Below, piece after piece: positions 21,541 to 31,053 of a stretch of 43,050 nt of DNA (its first letter is position 1; each line of letters starts with the position of its first letter). The notes beneath the pieces were generated by a model. That model was not told the DNA's origin. It did no database searches and saw only the letters and a program-made list of their open reading frames with translations. Both the position numbers and the translations under genes were made by a program. The stretch is from Nemertoderma westbladi (lineage: Eukaryota; Xenacoelomorpha; Nemertodermatida; Nemertodermatidae), in NCBI GenBank assembly GCA_032718475.1, contig JAUCBJ010002731.1, positions 1-43,050 of the forward strand. Direction: 5' to 3'.

Positions 21541-23110
21541 TAGAATGCTGTGCCGGCTTGACGACAAAATTGAGCCACCACAACTCCCTATCATCCATGA
21601 CATGTCCTTTAAGATGCGTCTCAAGAAAGTCATGGGCTGTCCACCATGCTTATTCACACCATGAGGCTGCCAAAGAACAAGATTATGCACTGACTGGTCC
21701 ACACGGCGAAAGCAATGTCCTGCAAAGCGGAGGTGGGTTTGTTATAGTGTGAAGCCTGGGGGAACCAATGAGACACCTCCAATGTTATATAGTTTCTGGT
21801 TGGAGATGTGTGGATTGTACTTGACACAGTGAACCCGGCGTAGCATTCTTGTGAATGTGCCATCCAGAGATTAGGTGTCCTCAGCAGTTGAGCACAGCAT
21901 GGGCTCTGCTGTTCTAAATAATCGGACCTTAAGTTTCCGATTAATTCTATGTGACTTCCAAATCCTGGAACGTCTATACAAGGCTGCCCATGCCTTTCCC
22001 CTGCGTATTCGAAGGTCTTCACCTGACCTTCGGATCAAGGAACCCACGTGACAGAAGTCGTCCACATGCTCAAGCATACCATCCTTTGAGCTTATGCTCA
22101 TCCGGTCAGAGACTTGCTGATGACTTTCATAGTTAACTGTCAAAATTTTTGTCATTTTTGGAGTTAATAAAAAGACCAACACTAGAAGCAGCATGTTCTA
22201 ATGAGCTGAGGAGCCGTTGGGCTCCCTCTAGTGATTCTGAGAGCACTCCTAAGTCATCAGCAAAGTCTAGATCAGTTAGGTACTTGGCAGGATTTCCTTG
22301 ACGTCTGGAGCCAGAAGGTGGAATTATCATCACCCCCATCATCATTATGATGATCTAGTGACATGCTTATAGTCAACTATAATTATGAACAAGAATGGCG
22401 CAAGTGTGTCTCCCTGGAGGACGCCCCATATCAATTAAAGTGGTTCCGTGTCACCGTCAGCAGTAGACACATCGTAGACACGTGTCGAACCATCGTATAC
22501 TGATCTGATTGCTGCAATAATTTCATCAGGAATCCCATATAATGAAAGTATGCTGAACATACGTGAGCGAGAGACTGAATAAAAGGCCTTGAATAAGTCA
22601 ACAAAGATAACAGCCAGATGCCTGTCTTTCTTTTTTGATCACTCTCTTCAATTATCCTTCTAAGTACCAAAATGGGCTCCATGGTCTCATGACCTTTAAG
22701 GAACCCATTCTGATTCCCACGGAGCAGTCTCTCAATGGGATCCCTGATGCGATTTAATAGAATTCTAGTGTATAGCTTTGCAGCAATCGAGATCAATGAG
22801 ATTCCCTGAAAAGAACCATAGAGTGTTAGTTTGCCCTGCTTGGGGACTGGCACCAACTTATTTATTGTCATTTCTTGTGGGACTCTTGTTGTTCGGTACA
22901 TGTCTACTATGATGGGATAGATGAGCTTTAAATACTCAGGTATTTTAAAGACCTCAGGGGGACATCATCTACTCCACTGGCACGATTGGTCTTAATGCTC
23001 TTTGCAGCAGCCTTCACTTCTGCAAAGGAGATATCGCCAATGGGAATATCTGGGAGTACAGACTCAGAACACTTTTACTTCTTTAAGGTTATCGGGCAAT
23101 ACCCTGTCAT
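21541..23110 (-). pseudogene. LINE family A, longest copy (copy 4), RT domain plus 3' part
   Basis: Read from 23110 down: a linker, then MYRTTRVPQEMTINKLVPVP (RT motif 1-2 region), a NRIRDPIERLLRGNQNGF stretch, the palm region, and DLDFADDL at about 22260. That keeps the FADD catalytic Asp pair intact. Several frameshifts follow, then the C-terminal FAGHCF/WQPHGVNKHGG region. There is a 34-base deletion near 21600 and another near 21905 relative to the 39-kb copy. It cannot make a functional protein. The 3' end (21541) lacks the TAG tail of the 18.4-kb copy. Confidence 0.8.
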
Positions 23111-23518
23111 TGAATTAAATACACTGCATTCCGGGACAGGGCTTATTGGTTTTATGTATGTATTTACAGCGGTTTAAAGTTTTGACCTTGAAAAGACCAA
23201 GAATAGCAGCAGTGTGCAATAATGGGTAAGAAATTGGTGACAGATTTTCAAAATGCTTGTAGCAATTTACGTCATAGCAGTATATGTACTGTACAAAATA
23301 AAATTTGAGATTGCACGAAATTTGACATACAGAATGACCTCTCTATTTTCTGGAAAGGAAACTTATTGCAAGGATTAAGGATTTAGAATAATATATAATT
23401 ATGAGAATAAATTAATTAATGGTTGTGATTATGTACCATATTATTGAATGCTTTTAAGAAATCCATGAACTAGTTGCAAAGACATAGACGTTTAATAAAT
23501 GAATTGAATAGGCCTAAT

Positions 23519-24000
23519 GTTAGCACTTTATGCTTTCTGTTGGCCGGTATTATTCATTTCAGAAACTCATAATCACCTCTTGTGATCTCGGCTTGATTAA
23601 TAATCAATTTATTTCAATTTTAGTTATAAAACGCTAACATCTGGTCTGGCTTGCTATGCAATAATTATACAACAAAATTAGCCTTAAAGAGCTAACATTT
23701 AAAATATGTCTTATGGAGAACATCTTATGGCTAACAGTTAGCACTTTATCTTTTTCAATAATTCTGAATCTTGTCGCTAGGGGGCAGTTGTTAAAATTTG
23801 TTACTATTTGACGTTTTTAATTTGTGCTTGCAAAGAGGTCAAACTGCTAACACTTCGAAATGAGCCAATCGGAACCTGGAATTGTAGTCAACTTGTCTTA
23901 ACAAATTTTTTTCAGGGAGTGTTAGCACTTTAGGTTAGCACTTTAAAACAGTTAGCACTTTACCATTTCAGGACTGCTGTTTGTTAGCACTTTAGTACTT
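23519..24000. repeat. Cluster of GTTAGCACTTTA motifs (reverse of the 20.6-kb cluster)
   Basis: Copies are at about 23519, 23737, 23921, 23935, 23951 and 23983, with diverged or opposite ones (GCTAACA) at 23630, 23690 and 23850. Three lie within 45 bases at 23921-23965. Most are in reverse orientation to the 20.6-kb cluster, and a further copy is at about 25937. Confidence 0.6.
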
Positions 24001-24009
24001 CTAAAAACA

Positions 24010-24734
24010 GTATGAGTTTTACAGTATTAATGTCTCCACAATCCGCACGTGCTGTAAGCCTGGAAGCTCTTCCCATCTTATTAAACAAATATTTCGTATA
24101 AATGTGTTACAGACTTGATGGGGTATTATATATTATATTATACCATGCAGTGCTATATATTTTATTAACAGCTTTATTGCAAAACTTTCATTGATATTAA
24201 TGTTTTTTTTTCAAAATCGATAATATTAAAAAATCTTGATAATTATCATATTTAAATAGAAATGGTACGAAGTACACTACCGTTTTTAAATAAACAAAGC
24301 CAAACTTACACTATCTACTACCGCAATGCAGCATTATTACATCATAATCTATTTTTATTGATTAATAATATCCATTTAATAATATAGCCGGCGTAGCATT
24401 CTTAATGCACGCTGCATCACAGCAAACCAATTTATTGTAGATTGTATGGTGGTGGCACAACCTACCAACGTCTACCAACACAATTTTTTGTTAGCCTACT
24501 CCAGTAAGCATGTCAATGTGTAGCGGCAATGCAGCAGGCCCATTATACAATTATAGTAGTATTAATAATTTACAGATATTTGTAATATTGAAACAAGAAC
24601 AGTCTGTATCATTGAATGGTTAAGTTACTGCTAGCAGTAGTCGGGTATGCTAATTTATTATATTTAATATTCGATTCGCCTATTTATTTAACTTTTAAGA
24701 GACATGAAGTAAACGTACCGGTAAAGTATATTAA
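24010..24734. other. Non-coding
   Basis: AT-rich. 24390-24415 (gccggcgtagcattcttaatg) is a short match to a LINE family A segment, and a related scrap is at 34170-34190. No gene seen. Confidence 0.35.
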
Positions 24735-25016
24735 AGTAAAGTAAAGTTACTTCGGCCATTATACCAGGGATTACGCACAAAGTCTGACGACTTATTTCCA
24801 GTGCGTTCCCGCCAGAACTATAAGAGGGAACTCCAGTACTCATTTAGCTACCATTTAAGGATACAAGGCAGAGATATGCCCTGCTGGCTAGTCCCTTCAA
24901 ATCAATCGTGCCGAAACGTTACTCAGCATACGGTCTTGTGGGTATCGAACTCACGACGTTGGGAGAAGTGTTATTCAGAGCAAATGATTTAACCACCTCT
25001 TAGCCACGAGTAAAGG
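24735..25016 (-). mobile_element. tRNA-derived SINE
   Basis: On the minus strand there is an A-box-like TGGCTAAGAGGTGG (25006-24993) and, 40 bases later, a B-box-like GAGTTCGATACCC (24952-24940), as in RNA polymerase III promoters of tRNA genes. Flanking bases form a T-arm with 4 of 5 pairs. An unrelated body of about 190 bases follows, then a repeated CTTTA tail at about 24735-24755. A functional tRNA is excluded: there is no proper anticodon stem or acceptor stem. I see one copy in the window. Confidence 0.65.
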
Positions 25017-25782
25017 TGGGATTATAGAGTGTGCCCTGTGTGGAGTACTTTTATGATAATGGAAGATGGTAGAACGAACTTAGATCCCTGTTGTTTTCGA
25101 CCTACCGAGATATGTATGAGAGTTAGGGTTAGAAAATTATCATTTTTGGAAACTGACAGTTAAATATCAGAAATGAAGCACCCAATAATTGTGGTAAGTA
25201 TGGAAAAAATTGAGAAACATTGAAGCAGTTTCAAACACAAAACACAAATTTATGTATTCTTAGCGGAACTCCATAAATTAATCCAGAAAGTTCATGAAAT
25301 GTTACGATATGTTGAGTACTGCCATGGTTGTCATGATAACTAAAGATATATAAGAATAACTATTATTACATACTTGTGTGTAAAGTAGCACTTTACAGTG
25401 TGATAATCCGAGTGGCTGTGTTACACGAACGAACGTTAGTGAGTGGGTGAAAATAAAGCCACGAGGATCAGAACACTGAAAGTACTTTGCAACTTTGCAA
25501 CAAGTATGTATGTAGTTTTATTCCAAAATTTTAACATTACGAAATGATTGTACATATACATTATAAGTGATAGAAACTGCACAAATTATATTAGTTGCTG
25601 CATAAATAAATGTAAAAATGACATAAATTATGTTATAAATAAGTTAGCTTCTATTTATGGTGGCGTTTGGAGCCATGTTATAATAATATAGCTAGGCCCT
25701 CCCGGTTATTAATAGCTATACCCCGCCGCCTACCAGTAGGTAATGCAGTAGGCATATCTGGCTGTCAGGCAAATTTCCACCT

Positions 25783-25869
25783 ATTGTTTACGTGGTAACC
25801 ATGTCGGCGTTAAGTAATGTCCACTAGGGGGACATTACATAACGCCGTCATGGTTACCACTTAAACAAT
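25783..25869. repeat. Long palindrome, about 40-bp arms
   Basis: 25783-25822 and 25829-25869 are nearly exact inverted copies around a 6-base centre. The arms start ATTGTTTA and contain GTGGTAACCATG and GGCGTTA-GTAATGTCC. A shorter direct copy of the inner part (ggcgttgagtaatgtta) lies at 25971-25989. It may be a miniature fold-back element. No target duplication is evident. Confidence 0.75.
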
Positions 25870-25989
25870 AACACCAAATACAATACTAAATGTACAGGCC
25901 AATACAGTACAATGCTGTAATGTCCTCTAAAGTTGTAAAGTGCTAAATAACAACTCACTGTTAATACTAACGGCGTTGAGTAATGTTAC

Positions 25990-26471
25990 AATATTATTTT
26001 ATTAGTATTTTACGCTCCAGAAACAAAATTTAACGCCTTATGGTCTATCTATCTATTAATACTTGATTCCTAGAGGTGAAATTTCGAGATTCATTTTTAA
26101 AGAAATCATCTATTTTTGTCTCTAAAGCGACATTGTAAGTAAAGTATATTATATTATCCATTTACCGACAAAAATTTTCTGGCAATGAAATTTAGTATTC
26201 AAAACTATGTCTAATAACAAAATAAAATAAGAATTATTCAAATACCTTAAACAGGATCCGAGATACAGCATGGGATTCTGTGTAATAATTAATAATAATA
26301 ATTTTTAAACTCAATATAAAATAACATTTATAAAATGAGATAAATTCATAAAATTTCATTATATTAATTATTAATAAATAATCAAATTGGAACAAAATGA
26401 TGTAATTTTATAATAAACATGTTATATAAGTGAACTAAGTACATTAATCTAAACAAACAACAATTATACCT
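25990..26471. other. 3' flank of fibrinogen-domain gene
   Basis: AT-rich, with no further coding exon seen. It would contain the 3' UTR of the minus-strand gene. I did not find an exact AATAAA on that strand close to the stop. Confidence 0.3.
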
Positions 26472-27578
26472 TCACAAAACTCTAATTTTCATTTCTACAG
26501 TATCCATAGGTACATAGCTGTTACTGAATGTGTACCAAAAAGGTCCCTTGAGATTCGCATCCCCATAGACACCGTTAAGATTGGAGGCAGTGCATTTCCG
26601 ATACCACCACGCCCCCTGGCGGACGATAGCGCAGTTTCCAGTAGAAGCCGCGTGATCTTGATCCATGGTAGAAAAATGGTATCCATTGAGGTATGCCAGC
26701 CCATCGGAACTCTGATAAAGTATAGAGTCGCCAGCGGTGCCGCTGTACCCGGATATATGTAGGGTGTAATAGTCGTGAGAACCACCGAGACGGAAGAAAT
26801 TGTACTCTGCAAACTTGTGCTGCCCTTTGTACCAGAGGTCCACCCTCAGGTGTACCCCATCTTTGGTTAGTTTGTAGATATTCTCGAGTCCCAACCAGAA
26901 TTCCTTTTGGAGATTCCCGAATCCGGCTACGTACTTCTGCCAACCCTGGTAGAAATCCTGGGACCCGTCTACCCGCCTCTGTATTACAATCCAGGGTCCT
27001 CCGGGTACTTTGTTGTCGCATCGAAGTAAACCATTCAATCCGTTTGGGTCGCTGACGATAGCTGTGGTGTCTACCGCGGTATTTACGCAAATTAACGCGG
27101 AGTGGAGTTGCATCAATAGATCGTCAATCTTTCCTGTTAATTCGTCGTTTAAGTCAGAATTCTTCTTGGTTAAGTTTAGAATCTCTTTCTCATAAAATTC
27201 GTCCAATTCCAATATGCGCTCATCCAACTTCACAACATCTCCATCGAATTTCTTAATACTTTCAGCAACATTATTATTTTGAATCGCGATATTTGATTCA
27301 AGTTCTTTTTTGTAGGTAATCATTATCACAAACAAGGTTGTTATACCGGCTAGCATAATGACAGCTACTACTGCACCAGTAACTCCAACACAACATGTAC
27401 TTCTCCCTGACTTTCTCTCTTTTAGATTAACTTTCTCATTCTCAACTCCGCTCTCCTTCGATATAATCGGCCTCCCATCTATATTATTCGGCGGTATTTC
27501 ATAAGTATCGTCTTCTTCCTTGTTGATTTCCGTCATCTGAATTGTTGCATCGTAGTTAGCGTTATAGTAGGACGCCAT
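26472..27578 (-). CDS. Type II membrane protein with fibrinogen C-terminal domain (368 aa)
   Basis: I chose the Met at 27578 (MASYYNANYD). The same frame is open 71 codons further up, but that part is AT-rich, unlike protein, and probably 5' UTR. Layout: cytosolic acidic tail 1-60 with a YEIPP motif, membrane helix 64-88 (positive residues before it, so N-in), coiled-coil stalk 90-160, fibrinogen-like domain about 164-368. Family hallmarks present: WIVIQRRVDGSQDFY, GFGNLQKEFWLGLENIY, GYSGTAGDS, FSTMDQD, NCAIVRQGAWWYRKC, SNLNG and the C-terminal VEMKIR. All four disulfide Cys are there (164, 187, 316, 329). The calcium loop reads DQDHA instead of the usual DxDND, and Cys-His near the ligand pocket is Cys-Thr (329-330), so ligand binding may differ from ficolins. 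Relatives act in pattern recognition or cell adhesion. The whole coding region is one exon, unusual for this family. Confidence 0.85.
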   Translation of the reverse strand: MASYYNANYDATIQMTEINKEEDDTYEIPPNNIDGRPIISKESGVENEKVNLKERKSGRSTCCVGVTGAVVAVIMLAGITTLFVIMITYKKELESNIAIQNNNVAESIKKFDGDVVKLDERILELDEFYEKEILNLTKKNSDLNDELTGKIDDLLMQLHSALICVNTAVDTTAIVSDPNGLNGLLRCDNKVPGGPWIVIQRRVDGSQDFYQGWQKYVAGFGNLQKEFWLGLENIYKLTKDGVHLRVDLWYKGQHKFAEYNFFRLGGSHDYYTLHISGYSGTAGDSILYQSSDGLAYLNGYHFSTMDQDHAASTGNCAIVRQGAWWYRKCTASNLNGVYGDANLKGPFWYTFSNSYVPMDTVEMKIRVL

Positions 27579-27834
27579 TAAGTGTAATAAATTAATTATT
27601 TTTTTTAAATAAACTTTGAATTGTATTAGAATGAGAGCTTGAAATATTACCTTGTTATTAATCTTTGTAATGCTCCCTAATGAATTTAATTTATATTCGG
27701 TTCTTTTTTTCACAAAATGATAAAATTCGAAAATTACAGATTTTCTACAAATAATTGTTTCGTGTAACAATTCACTAGCTTGGGCATCCATCAGACATCG
27801 AGGTCAGCCCTACAAGGAAAATATCTGACAAGAC

Positions 27835-27966
27835 ACTACCTATAGAGACAGGGGACTTCACACCTGCCGAAATCTAAAGAAGCATTAAAAGCATGTCCAA
27901 TAATAAAGCGAGTGGATTAGATGAAATCCCAGCGGAGGTATGGAAAACAGGAGTGCAAACAAAGAC
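27835..27966 (+). pseudogene. LINE fragment, start of RT region
   Basis: The plus strand reads FTPAEI, a stop, then NNKASGLDEIPAEVWKTGV. The [NK]KA-[SP]-G-x-D-x-I-P-x-E pattern is the standard start of LINE RT domains. The fragment is 130 bases and ends at a TAG. Confidence 0.7.
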
Positions 27967-27986
27967 TTAGTTGGAGTAAAAAATAA

Positions 27987-28030
27987 CGGGACCACATCAC
28001 TCCGGTGCTGATGGCCCTTCACTGGGGAAA
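27987..28030 (+). pseudogene. LINE (CR1/L2-like) ORF segment left of the 72-bp array
   Basis: 27987-28025 reads RDHITPVLMALHW, the HITPVL-x-LHWLP block typical of the C-terminal third of this LINE group. In such elements it lies some distance upstream of the FSVAAPxLWNSLP block, which is the unit amplified next door. Confidence 0.65.
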
Positions 28031-29552
28031 TCAATCCCACGATATCGCCTATAGACGTATGGGAGACGTGCATTCTCGGTAGCCGCTCCAACAGTGTGGG
28101 ACTCAATCCCACGATATCGCCTATAGACGTATGGGAGACGTGCATTCTCGGTAGCCGCTCCTACAGTGTGGAACTCAATCCCACGATATCGCCTATAGAC
28201 GTATGGGAGACGTGCATTCTCGGTAGCCGCTCCTACAGTGTGGAACTCAATCCCACGATATCGCCTATAGACGTACGGGAGACGTGCATTCTCGGTAGCC
28301 GCTCCTACAGTGTGGAACTCAATCCCACGATATCGCCTATAGACGTATGGGAGACGTGCATTCTCGGTAGCCGCTCCTACAGTGTGGAACTCAATCCCAC
28401 GATATCGCCTATAGACGTATGGGAGACGTGCATTCTCGGTAGCCGCTCCTACAGTGTGGAACTCAATCCCACGATATCGCCTATAGACGTATGGGAGACG
28501 TGCATTCTCGGTAGCCGCTCCTACAGTGTGGAACTCAATCCCACGATATCGCCTATAGACGTACGGGAGACGTGCATTCTCGGTAGCCGCTCCTACAGTG
28601 TGGAACTCAATCCCACGATATCGCCTATAGACGTATGGGAGACGTGCATTCTCGGTAGCCGCTCCTACAGTGTGGAACTCAATCCCACGATATCGCCTAT
28701 AGACGTACGGGAGACGTGCATTCTCGGTAGCCGCTCCTACAGTGTGGAACTCAATCCCACGATATCGCCTATAGACGTACGGGAGACGTGCATTCTCGGT
28801 AGCCGCTCCTACAGTGTGGAACTCAATCCCACGATATCGCCTATAGACGTATGGGAGACGTGCATTCTCGGTAGCCGCTCCTACAGTGTGGAACTCAATC
28901 CCACGATATCGCCTATAGACGTATGGGAGACGTGCATTCTCGGTAGCCGCTCCTACAGTGTGGAACTCAATCCCACGATATCGCCTATAGACGTACGGGA
29001 GACGTGCATTCTCGGTAGCCGCTCCTACAGTGTGGAACTCAATCCCACGATATCGCCTATAGACGTATGGGAGACGTGCATTCTCGGTAGCCGCTCCTAC
29101 AGTGTGGAACTCAATCCCACGATATCGCCTATAGACGTATGGGAGATGTGCATTCTCGGTAGCCGCTCCTACAGTGTGGAACTCAATCCCACGATATCGC
29201 CTATAGACGTATGGGAGACGTGCATTCTCGGTAGCCGCTCCTACAGTGTGGAACTCAATCCCACGATATCGCCTATAGACGTATGGGAGACGTGCATTCT
29301 CGGTAGCCGCTCCAACAGTGTGGAACTCAATCCCACGATATCGCCTATAGACGTATGGGAGATGTGCATTCTCGGTAGCCGCTCCTACAGTGTGGAACTC
29401 AATCCCACGATATCGCCTATAGACGTATGGGAGATGTGCATTCTCGGTAGCCGCTCCAACAGTGTGGGACTCAATCCCACGATATCGCCTATAGACGTAC
29501 GGGAGACGTGCATTCTCGGTAGCCGCTCCTACAGTGTGGAACTCAATCCCAC
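28031..29552 (+). repeat. 72-bp tandem array, 21 units, derived from a LINE ORF
   Basis: The period is exactly 72 bases from 28039 to 29551 (1512 bases, 21 units) with only a few substitutions (T/C in gta[tc]ggg, C/T in gaga[ct]gtg, T/A in ctcc[ta]acag). In frame 2 the unit reads RYRL, a stop, TYGRRAFSVAAPTVWNSIP, i.e. 24 codons of the well-known LINE C-terminal block. Another frame is free of stops and gives a long repetitive 24-residue translation starting at 28096, but it has no family meaning. The stop is in every unit, so it was there before amplification or was spread by homogenisation. Confidence 0.9.
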
Positions 29553-29649
29553 AGGATGTCCGCGATACCTCAACATTGCATTGGGGTCATTCAAATCAAA
29601 ACTAAAAACCTATTTGTATCGGGCTGAATTCGGAGGGCAGGACAATTAA
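29530..29649 (+). pseudogene. LINE (CR1/L2-like) ORF end, right of the array
   Basis: From the last unit the ancestral frame continues VWNSIPQDVRDTSTL. After a one-base shift near 29580 it continues SFKSKLKTYLYRAEF and stops at 29647-29649. This is the normal end of CR1/L2-type ORF2 proteins, so the array sits inside one LINE relic. Confidence 0.75.
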
Positions 29650-29834
29650 CTATTTGTTTTTAATATGCATTATGTTAGACCCCTTTTGGTCAAAAGACAA
29701 CGATCGCTACCCTTACAATATTGGGCGGCGACTCCTTAATGATAGGTAAGCATATTGCCGTAAAATAGTTGATGGCTTATTGGGTGGTGTATTGCTTTTT
29801 GGGATGGCGAAGTGCACACAGGGTTAATTCCGTG

Positions 29835-29925
29835 ACATAGACCAACTTGAACTATGGAGAATCGGGAAGTCTGGAAGCCATTTCCACGGCCCAACCTCGC
29901 TCGACCTGCTGTAGTAGTAGTAAAC
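29835..29925 (+). pseudogene. LINE family B 3' end fragment
   Basis: gaccaacttga, then actatggagaatcgggaagt, then ctcgctcgacct and TAGTAGTAG match the end of the 17.4-kb copy, with about 40 bases deleted inside. It is a second copy of family B. Confidence 0.75.
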
Positions 29926-30668
29926 AAATTACCCAGAACAGCATACTGTAAAGAGTTACTTTACAAACAATTCGTTTTTATTACTCTAAAGTTATGTGGA
30001 CTGACTTAAATCGGACCCATTTATATTGTATTGTTGAAGGGTGTGTGTGGTGGAAATCAATCAGAACCCAAAGTTTAGTCAAACAGAGTTCATGGAAACG
30101 GAGACATCTAAAAGACATGGATTCTCTAAGAGAGATTCTATTGGTGTAGATTGTTACTATAAGGAACTATACTGCATTAAACTACCAATATTGGCAATAA
30201 TTTTTATGGAAATCTTATGGAATTTTATGTCACCTTCAAATGTTTATAGCAATACCGATGTGTGGTTGGAGCGATAACGAATGGATTTGTTATCATTGTG
30301 CGTTAATTGTGCAATCCATTGAAGTAAAGATTGATTATCATAGACTGCACAATAAGTCCTAGTTATTAACACAAACACTAAACAGTTAGAACAAACAGAT
30401 ATGAGGTGTAGAGATCTAAGTACAGGAATTGTTGTTGTTATCATAAGAAAGAAAGGTTTGTCATATAGGGAGTGTAATCGACATAGCATCGACAAGCTGG
30501 CTGAGGTCGCAAACCTCTATCCCCAAACGGCCCATTCTTCCGTGTCCCGGTGTGCCCAAGCCGAATGGGATGATTGTCGAAACTGTTGATGTGGAACTGA
30601 CCCTCATTCGCCCCACTGTCGCAGTTATGTCCCCGACCTGTTTGGTACACCCTTGGGCATTATAATGC
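29926..30668. other. Non-coding
   Basis: Several overlapping short open frames on both strands, none resembling a protein. No other signal. Confidence 0.3.
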
Positions 30669-30820
30669 TCTCCATAGCGAAAAATATCAAACGACACTAT
30701 TGGGGCTCGAACCCGGTACCTAGACTTCAAACTTCCGGTTATTATCAGCCGGGTGTGTGTGTGTCTATGACACCGGTTTCCAGCCCCAATAGGGTCGGTT
30801 GATATTTTTTGCTATGGAGA
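30669..30820. mobile_element. 152-bp MITE-like element with 39-bp terminal inverted repeats
   Basis: 30669-30707 and 30782-30820 are inverted copies (TCTCCATAGC...TATTGGGGCT) with about five mismatches. The centre includes, on the minus strand, CGGGTTCGAGCCCC, which matches a tRNA B box, and a CCGG...CCGG stem, but no A box or acceptor stem. It is a non-coding element, possibly carrying a tRNA scrap. Confidence 0.65.
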
Positions 30821-30839
30821 TTAGCAATATCATACTGTA

Positions 30840-30866
30840 CTATATATATATATGTATATATATATT
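30840..30866. repeat. (TA)n microsatellite
   Basis: A short TA run interrupted by one G. Confidence 0.8.
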
Positions 30867-31053
30867 ATTTATTGACAAAAGTTTTAGAATATGAATGATA
30901 AATAAATAGAGCACAAAAGAATAAACAATTTCTATCAAAATAACAAAGATATGCTCACCACAAATACTCTGTCCATAGTACACAACACATTGACAATTGC
31001 TAAAAATATAGATATAACACTTATAGCAGGTATGACGACGCTAAGAAATAATT

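Noticed and set aside
27579-27791. 71-codon N-terminal extension of the fibrinogen-domain protein
   Set aside because: AT-rich, unlike the rest of the protein, and it would put an implausible sequence ahead of a normal acidic cytosolic tail. The internal Met gives a standard type II layout.
28031-29552. CRISPR-like array
   Set aside because: The units are contiguous without unique spacers, and the setting is eukaryotic.
28096-29649. 517-aa repetitive protein on plus
   Set aside because: It is the accidental open frame of the 72-bp array. The meaningful (LINE) frame is a different one and has a stop in each unit.
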